From: Marinactinospora thermotolerans DSM 45154
GTDB taxonomy: Bacteria; Actinomycetota; Actinomycetes; Streptosporangiales; Streptosporangiaceae
Assembly (NCBI RefSeq): GCF_900167435.1
Contig: NZ_FUWS01000006.1
Coordinates: 1 to 64,000, forward strand
Direction of reading: 5' to 3'
DNA: 64,000 bases
The number at the start of each line of letters is the position of its first letter. Position 1 is the first letter of the stretch. Shown here piece by piece: positions 47,271 to 56,517 of the stretch. Under the pieces are notes generated by a model, which saw only the letters and a program-made list of their open reading frames with translations, searched no databases and was not told where the DNA came from. The translations under genes were made by a program, and so were the position numbers.

Positions 47271-48215
47271 TCAGCGTGGCAGATGGCGGAGCACCGGATC
47301 GGTGATGCCTCCGGGACAGGACAGCGCGGTGCGGTCCCATCCCGTCAGCGCGACACCCGCCTGGTAGGCGCTCTCGTAGAAGTCCAGGACGGTGCGGCGC
47401 GGGTCGGGGGTCTGGCGGGCGTCGGCGTAGCGCAGCAGCGCCAGGTGGGCGCCGCGGCTCTCGATCCACTCGGCGGTGGCGGGCTGGAGCGGCTGCCGTT
47501 CGAGTCCCACGGGTTCGGGCGAGGTGTAGGAGTAGAAGGCGGGCTCGGGGACGCTCTGGTCGCCGAACCAGAATCCGAAACTGACCACCTCCCGCGAGTA
47601 GGCCTCGCGGGTGACGGGGTCGGCCTGGGGCGGCTGGTCGACCCGGCGTTCGGAGAACCGGGTCACCGCGATGTCGAAGGTGTGCCAGAAGTGGTGGACC
47701 GGGCTGGTCTTGCCGGAGAAACGGGACGCGAACTCCTCCAAGAGGAGGTTGACCCGGCCGAGCACCCGCCAGTATCGGTTGACCGCGGCCGGATCATAGG
47801 CGGCGTGCTCGGTGTCCTCCTCGAACGGCCGTCCCGAGTCGGGCAGGTCGAACGGACGCGGCACCGCGATGCGGACGTGCACCCCCAGGGAGTCCAGGAC
47901 CGAGACGACCTCGCGGTAGAACGAGGCGACGGAGTGACCGGGAAGCGCGAAGGACGCCTGCCGCCCCTCCTCGGTACCGGCCACGAGACGGTGTCCGACG
48001 AAGTCGAAGTCGATGGTGAAGACGGGGTTGCCGTCGATCGCGCCCATCGGCCGGGTGGTGATCCCCCGCCCGGTGAGGTGGAACGGGACATGCCACCAGT
48101 GGTTGCGGCGGATCCCCGAGGACAGCCGGATCTTGCCGACGATCTGGAGGAACCGGTGCACCGTCTGCTTGGTGTCCTCCCAGTCCTGCAACGGGAGCGG
48201 GGGAAACGGTTCCAT
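47271..48215 (-). CDS. DUF5996 family protein
   Basis: This 314-residue soluble protein has WEDTKQTVHRFLQIVGKIRL, NHWWHVPFHLTGRG, FDFVGHRL and HHFWHTFDIAVTRFSERR with conserved His and Trp residues, typical of this uncharacterised family. The start at 48,215 has a GAGGAGG site. Confidence 0.88.
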   Translation of the reverse strand: MEPFPPLPLQDWEDTKQTVHRFLQIVGKIRLSSGIRRNHWWHVPFHLTGRGITTRPMGAIDGNPVFTIDFDFVGHRLVAGTEEGRQASFALPGHSVASFYREVVSVLDSLGVHVRIAVPRPFDLPDSGRPFEEDTEHAAYDPAAVNRYWRVLGRVNLLLEEFASRFSGKTSPVHHFWHTFDIAVTRFSERRVDQPPQADPVTREAYSREVVSFGFWFGDQSVPEPAFYSYTSPEPVGLERQPLQPATAEWIESRGAHLALLRYADARQTPDPRRTVLDFYESAYQAGVALTGWDRTALSCPGGITDPVLRHLPR

Positions 48216-48366
48216 GGCATCCTCCTCGGCGGCTGTGGCGCGTCGGTGACGCTCCGTGGTCACCTTAGGCACGTGGAACGGCGCGGCACAGCAACCGGTG
48301 CGGGGTGTCGACGGCGGAAGGCGACCGGCCGTCCACAGGCTGTGGACGGCCGGAGGCGGGGACACC

Positions 48367-48840
48367 TCAGGGGTGCGCCGGATCGTCGGCGTCGTCGAGC
48401 CGGTTCAGCAACGCGATCAGCAGTCGAAGCTCCTCGTGTCCCAGGGCGTGGGTGAGCGGTGACTCGCGGGCCAGGCGCGCGCCGATCGCCTCGACCACCT
48501 GTTCCCCCTCGGGGGTGAGGCGGGCGACGCGCACCCTCCGGTCGCTGCGGGAGGGCACCCGGGTGACCAGTCCGCGCTCCTCCAGTTCCCCCGTGATCAG
48601 GGAGACCCGCGACGGGGTGCAGCGCAAGGCCCGCGCGAGCCGTCCCTGGGAGGGGCGGTCCCGCAACGCGCGCAGGGCCCGCGCCTGGAGCGGGGTCAGC
48701 CCGTGCTCGGCGGCCAGCTCCGCGAGCACGTCGGTCAGCCGTTGGGCGACGCGCAGGATGGCCTCACCCGCGGTGCGGCCGAGCGGGGAGGGCTCGGACC
48801 GCTCCGCGGACCCGGGTGTGGTGTCCATGGGCTCAAGCAT
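48367..48840 (-). CDS. MarR-family regulator
   Basis: The 157-residue protein has a winged helix (LTPLQARALRALRDRPSQGR, RALRCTPSRVSLITGELEER) and wing (TRVPSRSDRRVRVARLTPEG). The ATG at 48,840 overlaps the stop of the esterase gene (ATGCTTGA), implying coupling; ATG 48,828 is an alternative. Lying downstream of an iron-box operon, it may respond to the same cue (inference). Confidence 0.9.
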   Translation of the reverse strand: MLEPMDTTPGSAERSEPSPLGRTAGEAILRVAQRLTDVLAELAAEHGLTPLQARALRALRDRPSQGRLARALRCTPSRVSLITGELEERGLVTRVPSRSDRRVRVARLTPEGEQVVEAIGARLARESPLTHALGHEELRLLIALLNRLDDADDPAHP

Positions 48841-50218
48841 GGCGGGTCCGCGCTGCTCCGTCCCCGGCCGGGACCGTCCTGGAGCGCGCGCCGCCCCCGG
48901 TGAGCGCGACGATGCCGTCGGGCAGCCCGGCCCGCCAGCAGGCGCGGTCGTGTCCCCCGTTGTACTCGACGTAGTCGAAAGCCGCCCCCCGCTGCGCCAG
49001 CGTGTCACGCAGCCGCCGGGTCGGCTCCAGGAGCCGCCACTCGTGGACGCCGACGCTGAGGTGGACGCGCCCGGGGAGACGGTCGGCCTGTGCGAGCAGG
49101 CGGGTGAGCCGCTCGGTCTCACCGTCGGCACCCACGGGGGCGGGCCACCAGAACGAGCCCGACTGCGAGATGGCCCGGCCGAAGCGGTGCGCAGCGGTGT
49201 GCGCGGCGTAGAGGGCGGTGAGGCCGCCCAGGCTCTGACCCGCGATGATCGTGTGCTCGGGGTCGCTGGTGAGCCTCCTGCCTTCCGACGCCCACGGCAG
49301 CAGCTCCTCGTCGAGGAAGGCGACGAACGGGTCGTGGCAGGCGAGCTCCCGCGTCCTGGTCGGGAAGTCCACCGCCGAGACCAGGATGGACACCATCGGC
49401 GGGATGTCCCCGCGTTCGATGAGCGCGTCGAGCAGGGGGAACACCGGGATCCCGGCCCACTGTTCGCCGTCGAGCAGGACCAGCACCGGCCAGGGGCCGC
49501 CGTCCGCGGGGCGCCGCGCGGGTTCGTGGATCCACACGGTGCGCGTGTTGCCCAGGATCGCGCTGGTGAAGGAGTGCTCCTCGACCGTTCCCGGCGCGCC
49601 GGCGCCGGCGTCGCGCCACAGTTCGGGCGGGGCGTCGGGCAGTGACACCACCGACCAGGAGGCGTCGAGCCGTTCGCGCGCGCGAGGGTCGGGGACGGCG
49701 TGGGCCATGGCGTCGAACCAGCGGGCGATGGCGGGCCGGTCGGCGGGCTCGGCGCGGGCCAGTGACCGCCTCCGGCGGATCGCCGCCATCTCCTCCAACG
49801 GCCCGGGCGACGCCGCCGAGGGGTCGGCGGGAACCGGGGCGATCGCGTAGGAGGAGCGCCAGTCCGCGCGCATCCGGTAGGTGAGGTGCCAGACGTCGGT
49901 TCCCGGGATCCGCTCCATGCGGTTGCACTCGTAGGAGTCGGCGTCGGCGGCCTTGTCGGCGAAGAGGATGACGTCGGCCAGTTCGTTCCCCCCGCGCCAC
50001 AGGAAGGTGACCGCGCACTGGTCGGTGGCGTCGATCCGTTCCACGAGGGGGGTGCCCCGTTCCTCGACGGTCCGCCAGAAGCCCGGCAGGTCGGCGCGGC
50101 CCTCGGCGACCGCGGCGATGAGGGCTTCGACGGCGGGACCGGTGGTCCGGTCGGGGCGGAGCGCGCGGCCTTTCCCAGGCGGCACGGTCGTGAGGAAGGT
50201 GTCCACTTCTCGCGGCAT
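48833..50218 (-). CDS. Enterochelin-esterase-like siderophore hydrolase (Fes family)
   Basis: The 461-residue protein has an N-terminal Fes-type domain (VTFLWRGGNELADVILFADK, MERIPGTDVWHLTYRM) and a C-terminal esterase D fold with VLVLLDGEQW, the nucleophile AGQSLGGLTALYAAH, and GGHDRACWR with the catalytic His. Such enzymes cleave ferric siderophore esters in the cytoplasm to release iron. No siderophore synthesis or uptake genes adjoin. An iron-box-like sequence overlaps the leader at 50,224-50,242. Confidence 0.92.
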   Translation of the reverse strand: MPREVDTFLTTVPPGKGRALRPDRTTGPAVEALIAAVAEGRADLPGFWRTVEERGTPLVERIDATDQCAVTFLWRGGNELADVILFADKAADADSYECNRMERIPGTDVWHLTYRMRADWRSSYAIAPVPADPSAASPGPLEEMAAIRRRRSLARAEPADRPAIARWFDAMAHAVPDPRARERLDASWSVVSLPDAPPELWRDAGAGAPGTVEEHSFTSAILGNTRTVWIHEPARRPADGGPWPVLVLLDGEQWAGIPVFPLLDALIERGDIPPMVSILVSAVDFPTRTRELACHDPFVAFLDEELLPWASEGRRLTSDPEHTIIAGQSLGGLTALYAAHTAAHRFGRAISQSGSFWWPAPVGADGETERLTRLLAQADRLPGRVHLSVGVHEWRLLEPTRRLRDTLAQRGAAFDYVEYNGGHDRACWRAGLPDGIVALTGGGARSRTVPAGDGAARTRHA

Positions 50219-50223
50219 TCAAA

Positions 50224-50242
50224 TGAGGATAGGCACACCTAA
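50224..50242 (-). promoter_or_regulatory. Iron box (DmdR/IdeR-type operator)
   Basis: The minus-strand 19-mer TTAGGTGTGCCTATCCTCA matches the actinobacterial iron box TTAGGTTAGGCTAACCTAA at 14 of 19 positions. It sits directly before the esterase ATG, so repression by an iron-bound DtxR-family protein is likely. Confidence 0.65.
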
Positions 50243-50292
50243 CTAAATTTTCAATATGTGAACCATGTCGACCACCGAGGACGGCGGGGTGA

Positions 50293-51669
50293 TCACCCCT
50301 GTCCACTCTCCCCGTCCCCGCTCGGGACCCGGCCCCGCGGCAGGCGGAGGGTGAACACCGCCCCCCTCCCCGGTTCGGCGGCGACCTCGGCGGTCCCGCC
50401 ATGGAGCTCCGCGAGGTTGCGGACGATCGCCAGCCCCAGGCCGCTCCCACCGGTACGGCGGTTGCGTGACTTCTCCGCCCGCCAGAAACGGTCGAAGACG
50501 TGCGGCAGGTGCTCCGGCGCGATCCCCTCCCCGGTGTCCGCCACCTCGATGACGACCGCCTCCCCCGCGCCGCGCGCCGTCACCGTGACACGTCCACCCG
50601 CGGGCGTGTGCCGCAGCGCGTTGCCCACCAGGTTGCCGACCGCCTGGAGCAGGCGCCCCCGGTCGGCCACCAGGGTGAGGTCCCCCGAGAGCCGCGCGGA
50701 CAGCTCCACCCCCGCTGTCTCGGCGTGCAACCGGTGACTGGCGACGCTCTGTTCGACGAGCTCTCCCGCGTCCACCAGCCCCAGGGACAGCCGCAGCCGG
50801 CCGGCGTCGGCCAGGGCCAGCTCCTGGAGGTCGTCGATGATCCGCTGGAGCAGCAGCGTCTCCTCCACCAGCATCGCCATCCGCTCGGGTTCGGGGTCGG
50901 CGACCCCGTCCTGGACGGCCTCCAGCCAGCCGCGGAGATTGCTCAACGGGGTGCGCAGCTCATGGGAGACATCGCTGACCATCGCCTTGCGCTGCTCCTC
51001 CAGCCGCTGTAGGTGCTCCGACATCTCGTTGAAGGCGACCGCGAGCCGGCCGATCTCACCGGAGTCGGCGACCTCGACCCGGGCCGAGCCGTCCCCCGCC
51101 CGCATGCGCTGCACGGCGTCGGTGAGCGCGCGGACCGGGCGGACCAGCCGCGCCGAAAGGGTGACGCTCACCGCGACGGTCAGCACGAGGACGAGCAGGA
51201 CCACCCATGAGATCCGCGCGATCCCCTCCCGCGAGATCATCAGGCCGGCGGTCGTCTCCTGCTCCGGATCGTCGATGAAGAGCAGTGCCGCCGGGGCGAC
51301 GTAGGGGTCGAGTTGTTCCCGCCGGGCGGAGTCGACGCAGGCCGCCGCCCTCGGGTCGAGCTGGAACGGCGCCGGCGCCGCCTCCTCCGCGGGGGCGGGG
51401 GCGGCGCTGGATGGGGGACGCGGTTGGGCGAGGCCGGCCGTCGGGGACACCCGCGGCTCCTCCTGCGCGGGGACCGCCCCCGGCACCTCCGCCCCCGGGG
51501 CGGGCGAGGAGGGTGTACCCCCCTCCTCCGCCGGCGCGTCGTTGCCCGCTCCGGGCGGCGACGGCTCGGGCCGCCCCGGCGCCGTGGACGGGACCGGCTC
51601 CGGCGCTCCCGGCAGGTCCATCGGTTGCCAGGGGGCACGGGCGTCATCGGGTTGGGCGTCGGGCAGCAC
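50293..51669 (-). CDS. Sensor histidine kinase, N-terminal region disrupted
   Basis: The catalytic part is intact: TM (SWVVLLVLVLTVAVSVTLSA), HAMP, HisKA with VSDVSHELRTPLSNLRG, and HATPase_c with NLVGNALRHTP, DTGEGIAPEHL, FDRFWRAEKSRNRRTGGSGL. N-terminal to the TM is a long Pro/Ala-rich stretch (residues 1-110). Upstream of 51,669 the same frame continues as LDVRYRIDG and LDALEEPT, but the adjoining DCLRDQQGLVVEV is one base out of frame at about 51,804-51,808, and a second break lies near 51,915-51,930. No first TM helix is recoverable before the next gene (ends 52,110), and no response regulator is adjacent. The gene may be a decaying orphan, or the frame breaks may be sequence errors. Confidence 0.8.
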   Translation of the reverse strand: MLPDAQPDDARAPWQPMDLPGAPEPVPSTAPGRPEPSPPGAGNDAPAEEGGTPSSPAPGAEVPGAVPAQEEPRVSPTAGLAQPRPPSSAAPAPAEEAAPAPFQLDPRAAACVDSARREQLDPYVAPAALLFIDDPEQETTAGLMISREGIARISWVVLLVLVLTVAVSVTLSARLVRPVRALTDAVQRMRAGDGSARVEVADSGEIGRLAVAFNEMSEHLQRLEEQRKAMVSDVSHELRTPLSNLRGWLEAVQDGVADPEPERMAMLVEETLLLQRIIDDLQELALADAGRLRLSLGLVDAGELVEQSVASHRLHAETAGVELSARLSGDLTLVADRGRLLQAVGNLVGNALRHTPAGGRVTVTARGAGEAVVIEVADTGEGIAPEHLPHVFDRFWRAEKSRNRRTGGSGLGLAIVRNLAELHGGTAEVAAEPGRGAVFTLRLPRGRVPSGDGESGQG

Positions 51670-52109
51670 GCTTCCGCGCCCGGTGGCGCCGTCGATCCGG
51701 TATCGGACGTCCAGGTCGAGCGGTCGCGTGCACGCGGCGATGAGGCGGTTGAGCTCGTCCAGGGCCGCGCGCCCGCCCGCCGTGGGCTCCTCCAGCGCGT
51801 CGAGACCTCCACGACCAGACCCTGCTGGTCGCGCAGGCAGTCCGCTCCGGCGTCCGCGACCGCGCGCAACCGTTCCCGGTCCCGTTGGTCCAGCGCGTAG
51901 GCACCGTCCGGCAGGTCATGCCCCGCATGGCTCCACCACCGGTTCGGCACCCTCCAGGTCGACGCGCTCCACCGGTCCGTCCCCGGACCGACGGCGAGGT
52001 GCCCGCGACGATCGGCGCCGCCGTCCGGACCTTCCGCCACGTCGGCGGACGGGCCTGCCCGGACCGTTCGGGCGGCGCGGATCCCCGGACGGCCCGCCCG
52101 GGTCCCGGC

Positions 52110-53009
52110 TCAGGGAACGGGCACCACGTTGAGGCGTTCGAGGAACTCCCGCCCCAGCGGAACCCGCTGTTCGACGTGCTTGTCGGTGACGACGTCCATG
52201 GCGAGGGCGAAGGAGAACACCCCGTCCTCCCGGCGGACCCAGCCCACCCACCATCCGGCGCCCGGGTTGAACCGTCCGGCCAACCCCGACTTGCCGTACA
52301 GCACGTAGCCGGGACCGTGCTCCAGGAACAACAGCTCGCGCACGTCCCGTTGGTGGGCCTCGGAGGTCGGCAGCCTTCCCCGCGCGAGGTCGGCGAGGAA
52401 GTCGGCCTGCTCGCGCGGGGAGATCTCCAACGTCCCGTCCAACCAGAACGGCCTGCCGGACTCCCCGGTCTCGCGGTTCCCGTACCCCAGGCGGTCCACC
52501 CAGGTCCGCATCCGGTCCGGCCCCACCCTGCGGGCCACCTCGCGGTGGACCCCGGCGTCGGAGGATACGACGGCCTCGCGCAGGCTCGCGTCACGTTCCC
52601 AGTCGGCGTTGCCGTCGTGCCGGACGGTCTCGTCCACGCTGGGGACGGTGTCGGTCTCCAACGCGATCAAGGTGGCCGCGATCTCGAAGGTCTCCGCCGG
52701 GGGATGGCGGTGCGCGGCGCGTTCCCGTCCCACGACGGTGGTGAGGTTGCGCTCGACGTCGTAGAGCACGAACGCGCCGTCCGTGTCCGCCTCCTCGAAG
52801 ACCTTCTCCAGGTCGTCGCGGACCACGGTCCGCGGCGAGGGCGCGGTCTCGGGCATCATCCCCGGCCACACCCGCGCGGCCGAGTCGCCACCGGCCTCTC
52901 CAGGGGGAGCGCATCCGCCCGTCACGGTGAGCGTGGCTCCCGCCAGGAGCGCGACGACACGGACTCCGACGACGGTGCTCGACGTGCGCGACACGGATGC
53001 CCTCCCCAT
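52110..53009 (-). CDS. Class D beta-lactamase-like lipoprotein lacking the catalytic Ser/Lys
   Basis: The 299-residue protein has a lipoprotein signal with TVTGGC. The fold follows class D beta-lactamases: ETFEIAATLIALET where STFK is expected, then SSDAGVHREVARRVG (S-x-x region), LGYGNRET (YGN), FWLDGTLEISPREQADFLADL, and YGKSGLAG with GWWVGWVRRED (KTG region). At 52,683-52,694 the codons spell Glu-Thr-Phe-Glu, so both the nucleophilic Ser and the general-base Lys are missing. It is therefore unlikely to hydrolyse beta-lactams in the usual way; it may be a binding or sensor protein. The start at 53,009 gives a standard signal peptide; 53,045 is possible. Confidence 0.82.
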   Translation of the reverse strand: MGRASVSRTSSTVVGVRVVALLAGATLTVTGGCAPPGEAGGDSAARVWPGMMPETAPSPRTVVRDDLEKVFEEADTDGAFVLYDVERNLTTVVGRERAAHRHPPAETFEIAATLIALETDTVPSVDETVRHDGNADWERDASLREAVVSSDAGVHREVARRVGPDRMRTWVDRLGYGNRETGESGRPFWLDGTLEISPREQADFLADLARGRLPTSEAHQRDVRELLFLEHGPGYVLYGKSGLAGRFNPGAGWWVGWVRREDGVFSFALAMDVVTDKHVEQRVPLGREFLERLNVVPVP

Positions 53010-53134
53010 GAGCGATGTCGCTGCCAGTATCGAGGATGTCACCATATGCTTTCGCGTAGTACGCGCGGATCCGGCAATCTTTCCCGTGCCGTGACCGTGG
53101 ATCCGGCCCCGGCGCCGGCCTCGCCCCCCCTCCC

Positions 53135-53860
53135 TCAGCGCAGCCGCGCGGCCCGCACGACCACGGCGGCGCGGTTGCCGACGCGCACCCGCTCCAGCGG
53201 GCGCACCCCCTCGGGCAGGGCGATCTTGCGGGTACGCGCCGTCACCACGAGGACCGCGTGATCCTCCAGGACACCCGCCAGCGTTCGCAGCAGCCCGGTG
53301 ACGGGCTCCCCCGCGGGGCGGTCACCCGCCCAGTGCGTGAGGTCGCCGTAGGGGACGTCGGTCACCACGACGTCCACCGCCGGCCGTGGCCGGCGCGGCG
53401 CGAAGACGTCGGCGACCTCCACCGCGTGCGGCAGGTCCCCGCCGAGCGCGACGAGCCCATCGGCGAGCCGGGCCGCCGCGCGGGCCCGCTCCAGGAAGGA
53501 GGGGCGACCGTACTCCTCGGCGTGCGCGCGCAGCTCGCGTTCGCGGGCGGCCAGGCCCTCGACGGTCAACAGCTCCAGGTTGCGCGCCGCGAGCGCCACC
53601 GCGTCGGAATCGACGTCGCCGACCCGGACGTGGGAGAGCCGGTCTCGATGCGACAGGCCCAGGACCGTGGCGAGGTAGCCGCTGCCGCAGCAGGGGTCCC
53701 ACAGCGACACGGGCCGCTGCGGCAGATGGGCGAGCGCGCGTTGCAGGAGCTCGGATGCCAGCCGCACCGGAAAACCGGGGAACCCCGGCGCCGAACGCAG
53801 CACCTGTCCACTCGCCAGATCGGTGAAGTCGGCGCGTTCGGTCACGTGTCGATAAGCCAT
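53135..53860 (-). CDS. AviRa-like 23S rRNA methyltransferase
   Basis: The 241-residue SAM-dependent enzyme has an N-terminal segment (ASGQVLRSAPGFPGFPVRLA, SELLQRALAHLP) as in AviRa, motif I DPCCGSGYLATVLGL, and the acidic VTDVPYGDLTHW. AviRa methylates 23S rRNA and gives resistance to the orthosomycin avilamycin. Homologues also occur without an orthosomycin cluster. Assignment to the family rests on recognition by eye. Confidence 0.75.
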   Translation of the reverse strand: MAYRHVTERADFTDLASGQVLRSAPGFPGFPVRLASELLQRALAHLPQRPVSLWDPCCGSGYLATVLGLSHRDRLSHVRVGDVDSDAVALAARNLELLTVEGLAARERELRAHAEEYGRPSFLERARAAARLADGLVALGGDLPHAVEVADVFAPRRPRPAVDVVVTDVPYGDLTHWAGDRPAGEPVTGLLRTLAGVLEDHAVLVVTARTRKIALPEGVRPLERVRVGNRAAVVVRAARLR

Positions 53861-53969
53861 CCCGTCCCCCGTCGTCCGTCGCGGCCGGGCGCGCCGTCCC
53901 GGCTCCTCGACGGGAGGCCGCGTCCCCTATGACCCTAGGAGACGAACCGCCCGAGGCCGTCCCGCCCGC

Positions 53970-54371
53970 TCAGTCGAGCTCGTAGTCGAGGACGAACGTC
54001 AGCTCCCCGCCGGTGTCGTCCCCGTTGATGAAGGCGCTGCCGCGGATCCCGACCAGCTCCCCCGTCCCCGTGTCGGGGACGATCCTCAGCTCGGTCCTGG
54101 GCTGCTCCCCGAACGGGCCGATCATCGCGTGCTGGAGGACGAAGGTCCCCGTCCGCCCGTTCACCGCCCCCTGGAACCGTTCCAGGCCGCTGTGCGCGGG
54201 GGCCTCCCGGCCCGCGGACGTCATGATCAGGTTCGCCTCGCTGGTGCCCACGATCTCACCGTGAAACGTCCGGACCAGGCGGGTGCGGGAGAGGCGCGCG
54301 CCCCGACCGCCGTAGAACGGTTGTTCCTCCAGGCCGTCGGTGCGGAACGTCCCCGTAGCCGTGGTTCCCAT
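53970..54371 (-). CDS. DUF3224 domain protein
   Basis: This 133-residue protein has a predicted small beta-barrel with GTFRTDGLEEQPF, RTFHGEIVGTSEANLIM and GSGTGEL-like turns (VPDTGTGELVGIRGS), typical of DUF3224. It acts in the cytoplasm; function unknown. The region 54,372-54,741 upstream of it holds no gene. Confidence 0.85.
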   Translation of the reverse strand: MGTTATGTFRTDGLEEQPFYGGRGARLSRTRLVRTFHGEIVGTSEANLIMTSAGREAPAHSGLERFQGAVNGRTGTFVLQHAMIGPFGEQPRTELRIVPDTGTGELVGIRGSAFINGDDTGGELTFVLDYELD

Positions 54372-54741
54372 GCCCGTCTCCTTTCACCGCGGTCGGCCGC
54401 CGCGGTGCGGCGGCCACTTCCCACGCGCGCCCGCCCTGAAACCGGTTCGCACACGGAACGGCGTCCTGGATCGCCTGGTGGCGCCGGCCCGGCTCCCCTC
54501 CGGACCCGCGCGGCACGGGCTCCGGCGCGGCGGGCACGGCGCGCGGAGTCCTCCCTCACATGCCCTTAGGGTGCTGTCTCCGGGCGTTCCGTGCTAACCC
54601 TCGCGCATAATCGCGTGTTCGGGCCGAGCCCTCCGAAACCGGGCGGACCCTCCCCTCCCCGGCGAAGCCGCTCCCGGGGCGCTCATCGGACGTCCCCCCG
54701 CGCGCCCTCCCGTGGCCGGCGGGCGCGGCCCCTCGGCCACC

Positions 54742-56412
54742 TCAGGGCCTGGCCCGGCGGACCCGCGCCTCGTCCCACACCGGCTCGGGCGCCTCGTAGA
54801 CCGTTCCGTCCGCGCCGAACACCAGGAACCGGTCGAAGGAGCGCGCGAACCACCGGTCGTGCGTCACCGCGAGCACGGTGCCCTCGTACTCCTCCAGCGC
54901 GGCCTCCAGCGCCTCGGCGGACTCGACGTCGAGGTTGTCGGTGGGCTCGTCCAGCAGCAGCATCGTCGCCCCCGACACCTCCAGCAGCAGGATCTGGAAC
55001 CGGGCCTGCTGGCCCCCCGACAGGGTCTCGAAGCGCTGGTCGCGCTGGTGGACCAGCTCGTAGCGCTGCAACAGCGGCGCCGCCTCCTCCAGGGGCAGCG
55101 CGTGGTCCGCCGCGAGAATGGCGGCCGGGGTCCGCCCCACCCACTCGGGGTGGTGGTGGGTCTGGGCGAAGTGGCCGGGGTTCACCCGCGCCCCCAGGCG
55201 CGCCTCACCGGTGTGCGCGACCCGGCCGTCCCCGGCGAGCAGGCGCAGGAAGTGGGACTTGCCCGAGCCGTTGGAGCCCAGGACCGCCACGCGCTCCCCG
55301 TAGAACACCTCCGTCGAGAACGGCCGCATCAGTCCGGTGAGTTCCAGGTCGACGCAGGTGAGCGCGCGGACCCCGGTGCGTCCACCGCGCAGCCGCATCC
55401 GGATCGAACGCTCGCGCGGCGGTTCCGGGGGCGGCCCGGCCTCCTCGAACCGGCGCAGCCGGGTCATCGCGGCCTGGTAGCGGCTGGCCATGCCGTCGTT
55501 GACGGCGGCCTTCTGCCAGAGCTCGCGGACGAGCTCCTTCAACCGCGCGTGCCGCTCGTCCCAGCGGCGGCGCTGCTCGGCGAAGCGGGCGTGGCGGTCG
55601 GCGCGCGCCTGGTGGTATCCCTCGTAGCCGCCGCCGTGCACCCAGGTGGAGTTGCCCACGCCCATCCCGCCCTCCAGGGTGATGATGTGCGTCGCGGTGC
55701 GGGCGAGCAGTTCCCGGTCGTGGCTGACGAACAGCACGGTCTTCGGCGTCGTGCGCAGCCGCTCCTCCAGCCAGCGTTTCCCCGGCACGTCCAGGTAGTT
55801 GTCCGGCTCGTCCAGCAGCAGAACCTCGTCGGGGCCGCGGAGCAGCGCCTCGAGCACCAGCCGTTTCTGCTCGCCTCCGGACAGGGTGGCCAGCTCCCTG
55901 TGCCCGGCCCGGTCGAACGGGACGCCCAGCGCGGCGACCGTGCACACGTCCCACAGCACCTCGGCGTCGTAGCCGCCGACGTCGGCCCAGTCGGCGAGCG
56001 CCTGGGCGTAGCGCATCTGGACGTCCTCGTCGGCGCGGGCGGCCACCTCGGCCTCGGCCTCGCGCAACTCGCGGGCCACCCGGCGCAGCGTCGGCGGGGA
56101 CACCGACACCAGCAGGTCGCGGACCGTCGCGGTGGATCCCAAGGGGGCCGAGACACCGTCGGCGTCACCGTCGGCCCCCGCCTGCGAGCCGATGAACTGG
56201 CGCATGACGCCCAGGCCGCCGCTGCGCGACAGGCTGCCCGCGGACGGCTGGAGGTCACCGGCGACGATCCGCAGCAGGGTGGTCTTGCCACTGCCGTTCG
56301 CCCCGACCAGGACGGCCTTCATCCCCTCCCCCACCCGAAACGACACCTCGTCCAGCAGGACCCGTCCATCGGGAAGGTGAAAGCCCACTCCGGCCACGTC
56401 GATGTGCCCCAT
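54742..56412 (-). CDS. ABC-F family ATPase
   Basis: The 556-residue protein has two ABC cassettes and no TM: GANGSGKTT, LSGGEQKRLVLEALL and LLLDEPDNYLD in the first; GSNGSGKSH, LSGGQQARFQILLLE and LLLDEPTDNLD in the second. A charged linker of about 90 residues lies between (RWDERHARLKELVREL). ABC-F proteins act on the ribosome; some protect it from antibiotics and others help translation. Which group this belongs to cannot be told by eye. It starts 106 bp from the tRNA-Asp gene and is transcribed in the same direction. Confidence 0.93.
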   Translation of the reverse strand: MGHIDVAGVGFHLPDGRVLLDEVSFRVGEGMKAVLVGANGSGKTTLLRIVAGDLQPSAGSLSRSGGLGVMRQFIGSQAGADGDADGVSAPLGSTATVRDLLVSVSPPTLRRVARELREAEAEVAARADEDVQMRYAQALADWADVGGYDAEVLWDVCTVAALGVPFDRAGHRELATLSGGEQKRLVLEALLRGPDEVLLLDEPDNYLDVPGKRWLEERLRTTPKTVLFVSHDRELLARTATHIITLEGGMGVGNSTWVHGGGYEGYHQARADRHARFAEQRRRWDERHARLKELVRELWQKAAVNDGMASRYQAAMTRLRRFEEAGPPPEPPRERSIRMRLRGGRTGVRALTCVDLELTGLMRPFSTEVFYGERVAVLGSNGSGKSHFLRLLAGDGRVAHTGEARLGARVNPGHFAQTHHHPEWVGRTPAAILAADHALPLEEAAPLLQRYELVHQRDQRFETLSGGQQARFQILLLEVSGATMLLLDEPTDNLDVESAEALEAALEEYEGTVLAVTHDRWFARSFDRFLVFGADGTVYEAPEPVWDEARVRRARP

Positions 56413-56475
56413 GGGGACGACCCTTTCACCGAGCCCCTCGGCCCGGCAATCGGTTTTCGTCGGCGGGAAAACGGA

Positions 56476-56507
56476 CGGAGCCCGAGGTCAGACGACCTCG
56501 GGCTCCG
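56476..56507 (-). terminator. Intrinsic terminator after tRNA-Asp
   Basis: CGGAGCCCGAGGTC (56476-56489) pairs with GACCTCGGGCTCCG (56494-56507) around AGAC, a 14-bp perfect stem. On the minus strand GTTTTCCC follows shortly after, giving a T run. Confidence 0.8.
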
Positions 56508-56517
56508 ATGTTCGATG

